DNA of 64,000 nt from Niabella sp. (GCA_017744715.1 JAGIAT010000008.1:1-64000); one strand, 5' to 3'; counted from the first letter of the stretch, positions 9,326-18,133 are shown. Numbers and translations: made by a program. Notes: generated from the sequence alone by a model not told the origin.

Positions 9326-9964
9326 TTATTCAAGTATCACTCCCCATTCTGCTACATGGAAGCCTGCTCTCCCAACTGTTTCCTTTTTAGGGTAAGGAGA
9401 TAATTGTATAGGCTTATCAAGCGCCTTTACCAGGTAAAATAATCTTAAAACGGCATCAGGCTGCTCAGAAAAATGCAACCGGATCAGCTTTTCAATCACT
9501 GGTTTTTCCTGTGGATAAACCGCATAATATGGAGCGCTTTTTAACCGGGGAATCCAATAATCGATAAAATCGCTGATCTCATGGGGCTTAAACTGGCTGG
9601 CGGCCATATCCGCTTCAAAAAATTGTTGCAGGCTATCGCGCGATACCACCTGCCCGGCATCCTTTTGCCAGTTGTCGGGTTGCTCGCTTTCATAAAAAAG
9701 ATAATTGTATTGCCCTTCGATTTTACCGGACGGTGCTACCCTTACATTCCAGCCGGTGTGGTAGGTAGGAATGGATGCAATCACTGATCCCCCCTGGGGA
9801 AAACTCAATCTTACCTGCATATCCGTTTCCTTTAATGGATAGAGGTATATATTCGGCTTATAAGCTATCGTACAGTTTTTACACCGCCCGGGCTCCGGCT
9901 TGTCTTTTTTGCAGCCCGGTAAAATAAACAGGCTCAAAGCAATCAAAAAATATATTTTACTCAT
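9326..9964 (-). CDS. Putative lipoprotein of unknown function
   Basis: A 212-residue protein starting at the ATG at 9964 (MSKIYFLIALSLFI), with the lipobox Cys in LPGCKK. The mature protein opens with CKNCTIAYKPNIYLYP, a start seen in secreted proteins of several phyla with a KPxIYLYP motif, and then shows alternating beta-strands and amphipathic helices. Two Cys (RCKNC) lie close together after the lipobox. The upstream frame to 10222 has no sensible signal and overlaps the divergent gene at 10107. Function unknown. Confidence 0.7.
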   Translation of the reverse strand: MSKIYFLIALSLFILPGCKKDKPEPGRCKNCTIAYKPNIYLYPLKETDMQVRLSFPQGGSVIASIPTYHTGWNVRVAPSGKIEGQYNYLFYESEQPDNWQKDAGQVVSRDSLQQFFEADMAASQFKPHEISDFIDYWIPRLKSAPYYAVYPQEKPVIEKLIRLHFSEQPDAVLRLFYLVKALDKPIQLSPYPKKETVGRAGFHVAEWGVILE

Positions 9965-10106
9965 ACAAAACAGTTTTTTATTCAAGACGCAGATCCCTGG
10001 AAAGATGCAACAGGGATACTCGAAAGTAGAACATTCGGTTAAAAAATAGTCCGGACCGGAGCGGTTTCTGATCTGAACTTTCAGATGACTGGGTTGTTCC
10101 TGTAGT

Positions 10107-10985
10107 ATGCGAAGAAACCGTACACGATTGCTTTGGTGCTTTTTATTCCTGTTTTCCCATAAGGAAATGCTTGGCCAGATGATAATCCCATATGAGCGCA
10201 TTTCCCTTGAGTTGGAGGCCATACTGGCCAGGGACCAGGGCCCCCGCGATACGGTAAACGCGTTGGCGGCGAAGTACGGTGCTTATTCAGATACGGTAAC
10301 CCGGTACTGGAAGTACGTTGGTAAAACTGATTCCGTAAATACCGCACAGGTTTCGCAGCTCATTGATCAATATGGCTGGCCGGACCAACGGCAAATCTCG
10401 CCCGGTGCTGCCAAAGCATTGTGGATCGTTGTTCAGCATGGGGATTCTCTTACCCGTGAAAAATACCTTCCGGTGCTGGAACGGGCGGCTGCAGAGGGGA
10501 AAGCACCTAAAATATATGTTGCTTACCTGTATGACCGTGTACAAATGTTCCGGGAGCGCTTTCAGCTTTACGGAACGCAGATGGGCGGGGATTATGAAGG
10601 CAATACCATATTATGGCCGGTGAGGGCTTTGCTTCAGCTGGATGCGCGCCGGAAAGCCATGGGACTGCCGCCCATAAAAGAGGCGCTGAAGCATTATCCG
10701 GTGCAATGGGCAAAACCTGTCTGTGATTCGTTAGCCGGGAAGATTGTTTTTTACGGACTTGTTAATGATCTGCAGGCGCGGGGGCTTCCGGGCGTCCATA
10801 TCTATGAGCGGAACGGGAAACTTGCCGGAGTCACCAATGAACGGGGCTACTTCCGTGTGCTGGCAAGCCGGCAGGCATTGCGGAGGGGCCTGCGCTTTAG
10901 GGCTGCGGGTTACCGGGCCTTTGTATATCATTTCAGCAATAAAGCGGCCGAAGTATTTTATGATACCGTGCAACTTACAAAATGA
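10107..10985 (+). CDS. Secreted DUF6624-like protein with C-terminal carboxypeptidase-regulatory-like domain
   Basis: A 292-residue protein with a signal peptide (basic start, hydrophobic WCFLFLF, likely cut near MLGQ). Residues about 85-175 carry the DUF6624 pattern: YGWPDQ, a VVQHGDS segment, AYLYDRVQMF and LYGTQ. The last 80 residues (from about 210) look like a carboxypeptidase-D regulatory / CNA-B type beta domain: G-x-V-x-D-x-x-x-x-x-x-L-P-G-V, then TNERGYFRV and FRAAGYRAF. The combination of the two domains is less usual. Enzymatic role unknown. Confidence 0.75.
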   Translation: MRRNRTRLLWCFLFLFSHKEMLGQMIIPYERISLELEAILARDQGPRDTVNALAAKYGAYSDTVTRYWKYVGKTDSVNTAQVSQLIDQYGWPDQRQISPGAAKALWIVVQHGDSLTREKYLPVLERAAAEGKAPKIYVAYLYDRVQMFRERFQLYGTQMGGDYEGNTILWPVRALLQLDARRKAMGLPPIKEALKHYPVQWAKPVCDSLAGKIVFYGLVNDLQARGLPGVHIYERNGKLAGVTNERGYFRVLASRQALRRGLRFRAAGYRAFVYHFSNKAAEVFYDTVQLTK

Positions 10986-11008
10986 GCCGCCGAAGCGCAA
11001 TCTTAACA

Positions 11009-11078
11009 GCAGTGCCGGTTATTTGGCCTGATCTTGGTGGTTTTCTTTAAGATATCTGTCGGCACTGCCCGGCTTTTT
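11009..11078 (+). other. Long inverted repeat before a small gene
   Basis: GCAGTGCCG (11009-11017) pairs perfectly with CGGCACTGC (11060-11068) around 42 nt, followed by CCGGCTTTTT. It could be the terminator of the gene ending at 10985 or a leader structure for the small gene at 11098. Confidence 0.45.
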
Positions 11079-11097
11079 CATCAGTAAAAAGAATGTT

Positions 11098-11352
11098 ATG
11101 GAAACGGGAACGAAACAGTTTGCAATTGAAGTAACCATCGATGGCAAGCGGACACAGCTACAGGTAACCCCTGCGGAAACAACGGATGGCGTTACGTTTT
11201 ATAAATGCAGGGCCGGTGATGATGAGATTACGCAGATCCGGAACGATGAAGGTATATGGAAGCAGATCTGGGGCGATTTAAGTGATGAGGAGGTAAAAGC
11301 CATCGGTGCGGTGATTGATTCCTATACCGAGAAAAATAAAATCACCTCCTGA
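11098..11352 (+). CDS. Small conserved-looking hypothetical protein
   Basis: An 84-residue acidic, soluble protein with no signal peptide. It alternates short beta strands (FAIEVTIDGKRTQLQV, TFYKC) and ends in an amphipathic helix (DEEVKAIGAVIDSY). Codon use is like that of its neighbours and the start codon is a good ATG after a structured leader, so I take it as real. I do not recognise the family. Confidence 0.6.
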   Translation: METGTKQFAIEVTIDGKRTQLQVTPAETTDGVTFYKCRAGDDEITQIRNDEGIWKQIWGDLSDEEVKAIGAVIDSYTEKNKITS

Positions 11353-11496
11353 GACCGGAAGCCACGTTTAACGGGTACCTTCTTTGGAAATATGTGTATC
11401 TGGCAGCCGAAAGCTCCAGTTCTTACAGAATGATCATAGGTGCCTTCCGAACTTTTGTATGATCAGCAGGGCGTATGTATCTCTTAAGCCCAGATA

Positions 11497-12228
11497 TCAG
11501 CGCGTTCCCAAATAGGTGGCTATTCCGTTTTTGACACGGAAGTCCCAGTATTTCCGGAATGTGCAGCCGGAAGGGCAATCGCCGCCGCCTTCAGAAAAGG
11601 TGATCTTTACGCCACCCTGTTCTTTGCTAAACGCAATATCGTCTCCGTCGATACACCCGCCATTTTGTTCTGCTATTAAAATGGAGGGAACTTGCTTCAG
11701 TTCGTTGACTATCGGAATCGTATTCAGCCTTTGAGCGGTATTGATGGTAAGCCAGGTGATCTGAGGATATCCATAAGCCAGCCGTACAGAATCAAACTGG
11801 TATTTTAAGAGTATCTTGTCAAGATCGGGGTTACCGGTGGGGATCTTTCCGGCGGCAAGTTGTTTTATTTCCGGTTGGGCCGTATCCACTTTTAAAATAA
11901 TGGAACCAGTACTGAAGCAGTGCTTCGAATGAAGTTTTCGCGTGTTGAAAATATATTTTGTTTCCGGCGTATTTAAATCGTAAACGGCCTGAAATATTTT
12001 TAACATGGATACAAGTTCCTGGGAATCAATTGCCGGATTGTTGTAGTTTTTATGCTGTGTATTTTGCCGCAGCTCCCGGAGGTAAAGTTGTATGGCATCA
12101 CCGGAATAGTTTTTTGTGATAAACTCACCGGCAAGTACAGCATTTTCATGATCCAAATCGGTGTGTGCAGGCTTTTGACAGGCATTTGCCATTACGGCAA
12201 TAAACAAAACGGAAAGCATTCGTCTCAT
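11497..12228 (-). CDS. Putative lipoprotein of unknown function
   Basis: A 243-residue protein starting at the ATG at 12228 (MRRMLSVLF), with a lipobox Cys in MANACQK. The longer frame to 12273 adds 15 residues before the signal and is less likely. Near the C-terminus is GGGDCPSGCTFRKYW, a Cys-x-x-x-Cys segment seen at the end of many Bacteroidota lipoproteins of unknown role. Further Cys residues (KHCFS, GGCID) may form disulfides in the periplasm. It stands alone. Confidence 0.7.
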   Translation of the reverse strand: MRRMLSVLFIAVMANACQKPAHTDLDHENAVLAGEFITKNYSGDAIQLYLRELRQNTQHKNYNNPAIDSQELVSMLKIFQAVYDLNTPETKYIFNTRKLHSKHCFSTGSIILKVDTAQPEIKQLAAGKIPTGNPDLDKILLKYQFDSVRLAYGYPQITWLTINTAQRLNTIPIVNELKQVPSILIAEQNGGCIDGDDIAFSKEQGGVKITFSEGGGDCPSGCTFRKYWDFRVKNGIATYLGTR

Positions 12229-12517
12229 GGCATGGTATTTTATAAGAGAACGTAAAGCTATGCCAAAATGCAACAGGGCCGGAGCAACATTTCATAATAA
12301 AGACAGGCCGCGCGATGCTGTTTGGATGGAGCCTGCCACATCATTATAACCGGCTTGCGGATCTGCGCCATGCGTTAGCACGGGTTTAGACCAGCCACCA
12401 GGTTTGTGTTGAGAAAATCAGCCATCAATCTCCCAAAATCTTTTTACATTTGAGCGTTTCATTCCGGGCTGTAAAATGAACGGATTGAAAGACAATATTT
12501 TAAAAAGGATTTGATTC

Positions 12518-14425
12518 ATGGCAAAAGAAATGGCAACACCAAAGGCAGGAGTAACATACGACGAGGATAGTATCAAAAGCCTGGACTGGAAAGAGCATAT
12601 CCGCCTCCGCCCGGGGATGTATATCGGGAAATTGGGCGACGGCAGTAGTCCGGACGACGGCATCTACGTATTGGTAAAGGAGGTAATGGATAACTGTATC
12701 GACGAGTACATGATGGGTTACGGTAAGACGATTGAGCTAACGATTAAGGATAATACCGTTACCGTAAGGGACTACGGACGCGGTATACCGTTGGGGAAGG
12801 TAGTAGATGTAGTAAGTAAGATCAATACCGGGGCGAAATACGACAGCAGGGCCTTCCAGAAATCCGTGGGATTGAATGGGGTGGGTACCAAGGCGGTAAA
12901 TGCGCTGAGCAATTATTTTAAAGTGGTTGCAGTGCGCGATGGGAAGGATAAAACCGCTGAATTTGAGCGCGGGGTCTTAATAAAGGAAAGCAAGGAAGGA
13001 AAGACCGGGGAAGACAACGGAACCATGGTTACTTTTATCCCCGACGATACTATTTTTAAAAACTTCAAATTTCACCCGGAGTTCCTGGAAAACCTGATCT
13101 GGAACTATTGCTTCCTGAATGCGGGGTTAAAGATTGTTTTCAACGGCAAAACCTATATTAGCCGCAACGGGTTGCTGGATCTGTTGCAACGTAAGACCAA
13201 TGAAGATGAGATCCGCTATCCGATCATCCATCTGAAAGGAGAGGATATAGAAGTTGCGGTAACCCACGGCAATGACTACGGGGAAGAATTATACAGTTTC
13301 GTAAATGGTCAGCATACCACGCAGGGGGGAACGCATCAGCAGGCCTTCCGGGAGGCATTTGTAAAAACGATTCGCGAATTTTATAAGAAGGATTATGAAG
13401 CCTCGGATATCCGTGGCGCCATTGTAGGAGCCGTTGCTGTAAGAGTGGTGGAGCCGGTATTCGAAAGCCAGACCAAAACAAAGCTCGGATCGCAGAACGT
13501 AGATATCAACGGTCCCAGCATGAAGCAGTTTGTAGGGGATTTTCTTTCCCGTGAGCTGGATAATTTCCTGCACAAAAATCCGTCAATAGCAGAAGTGCTG
13601 AAAAAGCGGATCGAGCAAAGTGAGCGGGAACGGAAAGATCTTGCCGGGATTAAAAAGCTGGCCAATGAACGGGCAAAGAAAGCAAACCTGCATAACCGCA
13701 AACTGCGGGACTGCCGGGTACATTTAAATGAAGAGCCGCCGGCAAAGAACAAGGAAGAGTACATTGCCAAACAAAACGAAACCACCATTTTTATTACGGA
13801 AGGCGATAGTGCCAGTGGTTCTATTACCAAGGCCCGGAATGTAGAAACACAGGCCGTATTCAGCCTGCGGGGAAAGCCGTTGAACAGTTTCGGGCTTACA
13901 AAGAAGGTGGTATATGAAAATGAAGAGTTCAACCTGTTGCAGCACGCACTGAATATTGAAGAGGGGATGGAAGGGTTGCGGTTTAATAATATTGTAATTG
14001 CCACAGATGCGGATGTAGACGGAATGCACATCCGGCTGCTGATCATGACGTTCTTCCTTCAGTTCTTTCCGGAACTGGTAAAACAGGAAAAAGTGTACGT
14101 GCTGGAAACGCCACTGTTCCGGGTGCGCGACAAAAAAGAAACGATTTACTGTTACAGCGAGGCAGAAAAAAAAGCAGCCATCCGGAAATTGACGGGTAAA
14201 CCCGAGGTAACCCGTTTTAAAGGGCTCGGGGAGATCAGCCCGGAAGAATTTGCCCAGTTCATCGCCGGTGATATGCGCAAACAGCTAATGCGCCTGGAGC
14301 AGGGTGATCATATACAGCAATTGCTGGAATATTATATGGGTAAAAATACCATGGATCGCCAGGAATTTATCATCGACAACCTGGTGGTGGAAATCGATCA
14401 GGCAGAGGAAGAGGCCGCGGCTTAA
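12518..14425 (+). CDS. parE: DNA topoisomerase IV subunit B
   Basis: The ATPase subunit of topoisomerase IV, which decatenates daughter chromosomes. The 635-residue protein shows the GHKL ATP site (EVMDNCIDEY about 50-59, DYGRGIP, GLNGVGTKAVNALS), the transducer domain, and the Toprim motifs ITEGDSASGS and DADVDGMHIRLL. It lacks the insert typical of many GyrB proteins and matches the ParE group by length and by the YDEDSIKSLDWKEHIRLRPG start. A terminator follows 27 bp later, so parC is not in the same transcript. A TACATTTG -7-like box lies at 12445-12452, but with no well-placed -33. Confidence 0.93.
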   Translation: MAKEMATPKAGVTYDEDSIKSLDWKEHIRLRPGMYIGKLGDGSSPDDGIYVLVKEVMDNCIDEYMMGYGKTIELTIKDNTVTVRDYGRGIPLGKVVDVVSKINTGAKYDSRAFQKSVGLNGVGTKAVNALSNYFKVVAVRDGKDKTAEFERGVLIKESKEGKTGEDNGTMVTFIPDDTIFKNFKFHPEFLENLIWNYCFLNAGLKIVFNGKTYISRNGLLDLLQRKTNEDEIRYPIIHLKGEDIEVAVTHGNDYGEELYSFVNGQHTTQGGTHQQAFREAFVKTIREFYKKDYEASDIRGAIVGAVAVRVVEPVFESQTKTKLGSQNVDINGPSMKQFVGDFLSRELDNFLHKNPSIAEVLKKRIEQSERERKDLAGIKKLANERAKKANLHNRKLRDCRVHLNEEPPAKNKEEYIAKQNETTIFITEGDSASGSITKARNVETQAVFSLRGKPLNSFGLTKKVVYENEEFNLLQHALNIEEGMEGLRFNNIVIATDADVDGMHIRLLIMTFFLQFFPELVKQEKVYVLETPLFRVRDKKETIYCYSEAEKKAAIRKLTGKPEVTRFKGLGEISPEEFAQFIAGDMRKQLMRLEQGDHIQQLLEYYMGKNTMDRQEFIIDNLVVEIDQAEEEAAA

Positions 14426-14451
14426 GTACCGCCCGGTGTGTTAAAATAGTG

Positions 14452-14491
14452 AGTGGCTGTATCCATAAACGTTGGTACAGCCATTTTCTTT
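14452..14491 (+). terminator. Terminator between parE and the thioesterase
   Basis: AGTGGCTGTA pairs with TACAGCCATT, followed by TTCTTT. The opposite side has an A-run, so it may stop transcription from both converging genes. Confidence 0.65.
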
Positions 14492-14526
14492 AGGGGGCAA
14501 CACGGATGAAAATACAGGCGATTGAA

Positions 14527-14982
14527 TTACTGCTGCCCGTTGTTGGGCGCCGCCTGTATCAGTTGCTGCAAAGCCGCTGCAGGTATGGGGGCAATCTTAC
14601 GTTGGGAGTAATTGAAACAAACCATGCCTGTTTTGGCAAATGCAACCGGAACCTTTTTGCCCTCCGTTTCTTTTTCAACCCGGTAATACAAATCAAAGCC
14701 CACCCGCTGAAAATCGCCGGCAGCTACCGATACGAGGAGGGTTTCTCCCATAAAGGCCTCGTTTTTAAACTCAATGGCCACATCTGCCATGATCAGTCCT
14801 ACGCCTTCCATTGAAAGCTCGGTATATCCTATCCGGTTGAGGAACAGGACCCGTGCTTCGTGGATCATGCCCAGCAGGGCATCATTGCCCACATGCCCGC
14901 CATAGTTAATGTCGGTAACCCTTACCGGTATCACGCAGGAGAAAGCAAAAGTTGCTGGTAATGGGATCTTTATTCTGGCCAT
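14527..14982 (-). CDS. Acyl-CoA thioesterase, 4HBT hotdog fold
   Basis: A 151-residue single hotdog-domain thioesterase. The active-site stretch VRVTDINYGGHVGNDALLGM corresponds to the Asp-containing loop and long helix of the 4-hydroxybenzoyl-CoA thioesterase family (usually D-x-D/N-x-x-G-H-V-N-N). Here Asn replaces the second Asp-like position, a common variant. It likely hydrolyses short or medium acyl-CoA in the cytosol. It converges on parE with a shared terminator. Confidence 0.85.
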   Translation of the reverse strand: MARIKIPLPATFAFSCVIPVRVTDINYGGHVGNDALLGMIHEARVLFLNRIGYTELSMEGVGLIMADVAIEFKNEAFMGETLLVSVAAGDFQRVGFDLYYRVEKETEGKKVPVAFAKTGMVCFNYSQRKIAPIPAAALQQLIQAAPNNGQQ

Positions 14983-15012
14983 GGGATGTATTCGAACTGC
15001 AAATGTAAACGG

Positions 15013-15274
15013 TTATTGTTCTTCAATGATGGAATTTCCGGCCTAGCGAGCGCCGCTGGTCCATTGCCACGCCTTGTACCGTCTTATAGTTCATCCGGAT
15101 GATCCCTTGTTCGTCGACCAGGCCCGGTAAGTGGCCTTTGATGATATTTCCGACCGCGTATACGGCACTGATGGTGGTTCTCTCCTGTGTATAATAAAAG
15201 GTAGTGGCCGGCGAAGCTGCTCCGTTAGCGGCATTTTGAACGGGTTTAAATATTTGATTAGGGTAATTGATCAT
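15013..15274 (-). pseudogene. Decayed small protein of the MINY...WQWTSG family
   Basis: From the ATG at 15274 the frame reads MINYPNQIFKPVQN and continues to GHLPGLVDEQGIIRMNY, the N-terminal part of a small (about 110-residue) protein family often labelled n-acetylglutamate synthase without proof. That frame then runs to a stop at 15023. In the next frame the DNA encodes WQWTSGAR, a TAG stop, AGNSIIEEQ and TAA at 15013. WQWTSG...IIEE is the usual family ending. So about 25-30 internal residues are missing, the frame has shifted and an amber stop sits in the tail. The remaining 87-residue open frame is unlikely to be functional. Confidence 0.75.
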
Positions 15275-15415
15275 GACGAATGACAACGATAAATGTTGTT
15301 GAATGCAAAAAAAAAAATCTTATCCGAAGATAAGATTTATAATATTATTTTATAGCGGGATAACTGGGTGGATCCGTTTTATATCCTTGTTGAAAAAACG
15401 CAGCTCCGGGAACTG

Positions 15416-16252
15416 TTATAACCCCGCGTTTTCGGTTTTGGCCAGTTCCAGGAGGTCGAGAAAGTTATCCGGTGTGGCTGCTACAGAAGCCTTGGCCATT
15501 TCCTTCTGCCATTGTTCGATCTGGTAATTGCAGGCCTCGCCGCTGTTTTCGCCTGCTACACAATCGGCCATATTGCCCAGTTTTTTAGACATACGCACCA
15601 CGTTCCCGTCTTCAGTCATCAGCATGATATACCGGCCCTGGATAGCTTTGTTCCGCTCCAGGGTTGTTTTATAGGTATTGCCGGCAGGGGTTTTTATCTG
15701 AGACGTTTTAGCAGGTGTTTCGTTAAGAGCAAGACCGTGCCCGGTTTCCGTATGCGGTTTAACCGCCGGTTTGTTTTTGGGATCCTCTAAAGCTAAAGTG
15801 GGAATGCTTGAATCTTGTTTTTTAAAGATATCTACCAGATCCTTACTATCCCTATTGGATTTTTCAACCAGGTGAAAAACCCCGAAACCCAGCAACCCTA
15901 CAATGCAGGCCGCTACCGCGTATTTCGACCAGTTAAAATTTCCCTTTCGTACAGGGGCGAGTGTTGAAACGGGCTTTGCGGTATCCAATGCCTCATCTAT
16001 TTTGCTCCAGAGATTGGCCGGTGGTGCCATTTCAAGCCCCCGCAGTCGTTCTGCAACATTGCTGAACGATTGTTCCTCTTCGAGATGGTTCAGGATATGA
16101 TCCCAGGCGGCCGCAGGCGGTGGAGTTTCCATAGCCTGTAATTGCAGCCCCAGTGGTTTTAACGCCTGCAGGACGTCCAGTTCTCCTGCAATATTTTTCC
16201 AAGCCTCAGCCGGCGGCGCTACCTGATAGTCGTATAATTTATGGCTGTTCAT
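15416..16252 (-). CDS. Membrane anti-sigma-like protein with triplicated N-terminal repeat
   Basis: A 278-residue protein whose start overlaps the end of the ECF sigma gene by 14 bp, so translation is coupled. The cytosolic N-terminus holds three copies of a P-P-A-x-x-W motif at about residues 13-18, 45-50 and 77-82, spaced exactly 32 residues. One membrane segment follows (about 111-128), then a periplasmic tail with two Cys (DCVAGENSGEAC). Layout and gene order fit a transmembrane anti-sigma factor, but it lacks an obvious ZAS His-x-x-x-Cys-x-x-Cys motif. The role is therefore inferred from context. Confidence 0.7.
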   Translation of the reverse strand: MNSHKLYDYQVAPPAEAWKNIAGELDVLQALKPLGLQLQAMETPPPAAAWDHILNHLEEEQSFSNVAERLRGLEMAPPANLWSKIDEALDTAKPVSTLAPVRKGNFNWSKYAVAACIVGLLGFGVFHLVEKSNRDSKDLVDIFKKQDSSIPTLALEDPKNKPAVKPHTETGHGLALNETPAKTSQIKTPAGNTYKTTLERNKAIQGRYIMLMTEDGNVVRMSKKLGNMADCVAGENSGEACNYQIEQWQKEMAKASVAATPDNFLDLLELAKTENAGL

Positions 16253-16829
16253 TGCTTACGGTATCTATTTTGTCTTTATTCTCAATGTATTTTTTTACGA
16301 GGTCCTGCAGGATCGCCTTTGCACGCGAAAGCTGCGATTTACTGGTTCCTTCACTGATACCCAACATGTCCCCGATTTCTTTATGCGAGTAACCTTCCAC
16401 CACATACATGTTGAATACCGTCCGGTAACCGGGAGATAATTGCGTGATCAGTTGTAAAATATCCTTTTCAGCTAGTTCGTCCAATACGGAAACATATTTC
16501 CCTTCGATGGTATTCTCTTCCTTTTCTGTTACCGGTTGCAGGTACTTCTTTCTGCGGAAGTGTTCAATGGCCGTGTTTACAAAAATACGGCGCACCCATC
16601 CTTCAAATGATCCGTCCCCGCGAAAGCTATCCAGCTTTTTATAAACCTTAATAAACGCGTCCTGCAATATATCCTGTGCCTCTTCGGCATTGGAAGCATA
16701 ACGCAGGCAAACAGCGTACATTTTGGGAGAAAAACGCCGGTATAGTTCTTCCTGCATCCTTCGATCTCCGTCAATACATCCTTTTATTAAGTCGCTGTCC
16801 GGTATAATATGGTTGCTTTCTGTATTCAA
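16239..16829 (-). CDS. ECF RNA polymerase sigma factor
   Basis: A 196-residue sigma-70 family protein of the extracytoplasmic-function type. Region 2 is visible as MYAVCLRYASNAEEAQDILQ with DAFIKVYKKLDSF, and region 4 as LSPGYRTVFNMYVVEGYSHKEIG with LGISEGTSKSQLSRAK. The frame opens with TTG at 16829; the next ATG is about 25 residues later and would cut into region 2, so TTG is preferred. The following gene overlaps its end and probably encodes its membrane regulator. Confidence 0.92.
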   Translation of the reverse strand: MNTESNHIIPDSDLIKGCIDGDRRMQEELYRRFSPKMYAVCLRYASNAEEAQDILQDAFIKVYKKLDSFRGDGSFEGWVRRIFVNTAIEHFRRKKYLQPVTEKEENTIEGKYVSVLDELAEKDILQLITQLSPGYRTVFNMYVVEGYSHKEIGDMLGISEGTSKSQLSRAKAILQDLVKKYIENKDKIDTVSNEQP

Positions 16830-16916
16830 ATTTTTAAATTTTTTAAAAAGTAGGCTCCTGGTCAGATCTTCTGCGGGTTTTCAGAACACTGATGTACCCT
16901 TTCCCAACCGGAGCTG

Positions 16917-17510
16917 CTACATTTTTTTACCAGCAAGATTTGTCAAATATACCACCAGTTTTTTAACTGCTTTCTTCCGGTGGCTAAATTCCTGTTTTTC
17001 TTCCAGGCTCATCTGACCAAATGTTTTGGTGCTTCCGTCGGGGATAAATACGGGGTCGTAGCCAAAGCCTCCGGTACCCAGGGGTTCCCGGGCAATGGTT
17101 CCTTCACAAGTGCCTTCGAAAAGCTGTTCCTTGCCATTGATTATTAATGAAATAACCGTTTTGAACCGGGCTTTCCGGTGCGCTTTTCCGTTTAACAGGG
17201 CAAGCAATTTATCGGTATTGGAGGCATACTGGGGTTCTCCTTCGGCAAAGCGGGCGCTGCGTACTCCGGGCGCGCCATCTAGTGCTGCCGTTTCCAGGCC
17301 GCTGTCTTCGCTGAAGCAGTTTTTTCCGGTAAGCTCGTAGATAACGGTCGATTTTTCGGTGGCATTGGCCTCCAGCGTAGGGTGAGGCTCCGGGATTTCC
17401 TTAAAAATGCCCGCTTCCTGTAAACTGATAATTGAAAGCCCTTCGGGTAATGCCTGCCGGATCTCCCGCACTTTATTATCGTTATTGGTGGCGAAAATGA
17501 GTTCGATCAT
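16917..17510 (-). CDS. rdgB: XTP/dITP diphosphatase (RdgB/HAM1)
   Basis: This 197-residue enzyme hydrolyses dITP, XTP and similar non-canonical purine nucleotides to monophosphates and keeps them out of DNA. It shows the family start ATNNDNKVREI (substrate loop), the SEDSGLE motif with catalytic acidic residues, and GGFGYDPVFIP with the later FSHRKKA segment. Its ATG overlaps the stop of the upstream gene in an ATGA junction (17507-17510), so the two are translated together. Confidence 0.96.
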   Translation of the reverse strand: MIELIFATNNDNKVREIRQALPEGLSIISLQEAGIFKEIPEPHPTLEANATEKSTVIYELTGKNCFSEDSGLETAALDGAPGVRSARFAEGEPQYASNTDKLLALLNGKAHRKARFKTVISLIINGKEQLFEGTCEGTIAREPLGTGGFGYDPVFIPDGSTKTFGQMSLEEKQEFSHRKKAVKKLVVYLTNLAGKKM

Positions 17511-18052
17511 ATATTGAACATTTTTTTGAGACTGGCCCAGAGCTGGGTCTTTGCCGGTTTATCTTCTTTAAGTTCATGCAGGGCGGGCGCATGTACTACG
17601 GTAAGTCCGTCAAATTGCTGCACCTGGTATTGCGGAATTTCGAAAGGAAGGCCAACAGCGGTCGTTGTAGTGCCAAACAGCAGCAGGTGGCTGCTTTGGA
17701 AATGGTCGGTAATTTCTTTATAGTCCAGACCGGGGTAATTATGGCGGTTTACAATGGCCACATCATTGGGGGTGAATTTGCAGGCATTGAGCAATTGTGA
17801 AAGAAATTGAAAAGAGGGATCGGGCAGGTGCAGGTCGTTGGGGTAATGCACCATCACCAATATATTTTTTTTATTTCCACCCAGCGATTTCCAGTCGGGG
17901 GGCGCCGCCGCCGGTACTTCTTCAGCGGAGGCCTCTGCGGCTGGTTCCGGCTGTGCAGCAGGCGGGGCCTGGGTTGTGGGATCTATCGACAGGGATCTTG
18001 GATACAACCGTGCGACCAACTGGGGCGACAGATCAATTTTGTTCAGACTCAT
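17507..18052 (-). CDS. Conserved hypothetical protein coupled to rdgB
   Basis: A 181-residue protein starting at the ATG at 18052 (MSLNKIDLSP); the open frame extends further but the extension is not protein-like. An Ala/Pro-rich linker (about 30-55) separates a short N-terminal part from a compact domain. That domain contains HYPNDLHLPDPSFQFLSQLL, NRHNYPGLDYKEI and LLFGTTTTAVGLP, followed by HAPALHEL. I have the impression that this pattern is widespread in Bacteroidota, but I do not know a function for it. Translational overlap with rdgB and divergence from ilvE are the only contextual clues. Confidence 0.75.
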   Translation of the reverse strand: MSLNKIDLSPQLVARLYPRSLSIDPTTQAPPAAQPEPAAEASAEEVPAAAPPDWKSLGGNKKNILVMVHYPNDLHLPDPSFQFLSQLLNACKFTPNDVAIVNRHNYPGLDYKEITDHFQSSHLLLFGTTTTAVGLPFEIPQYQVQQFDGLTVVHAPALHELKEDKPAKTQLWASLKKMFNI

Positions 18053-18133
18053 ACGTTTTACTTTTTTCCTAACAGCGCTGTTCGTACCTTCGCTATACTC
18101 CCGAAAAGGTATCGGGATCAAAAATAATATTTT

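Noticed and set aside
13393..14046. Long minus-strand frame inside parE
   Set aside because: Shadow of parE; the plus frame has all topoisomerase motifs.
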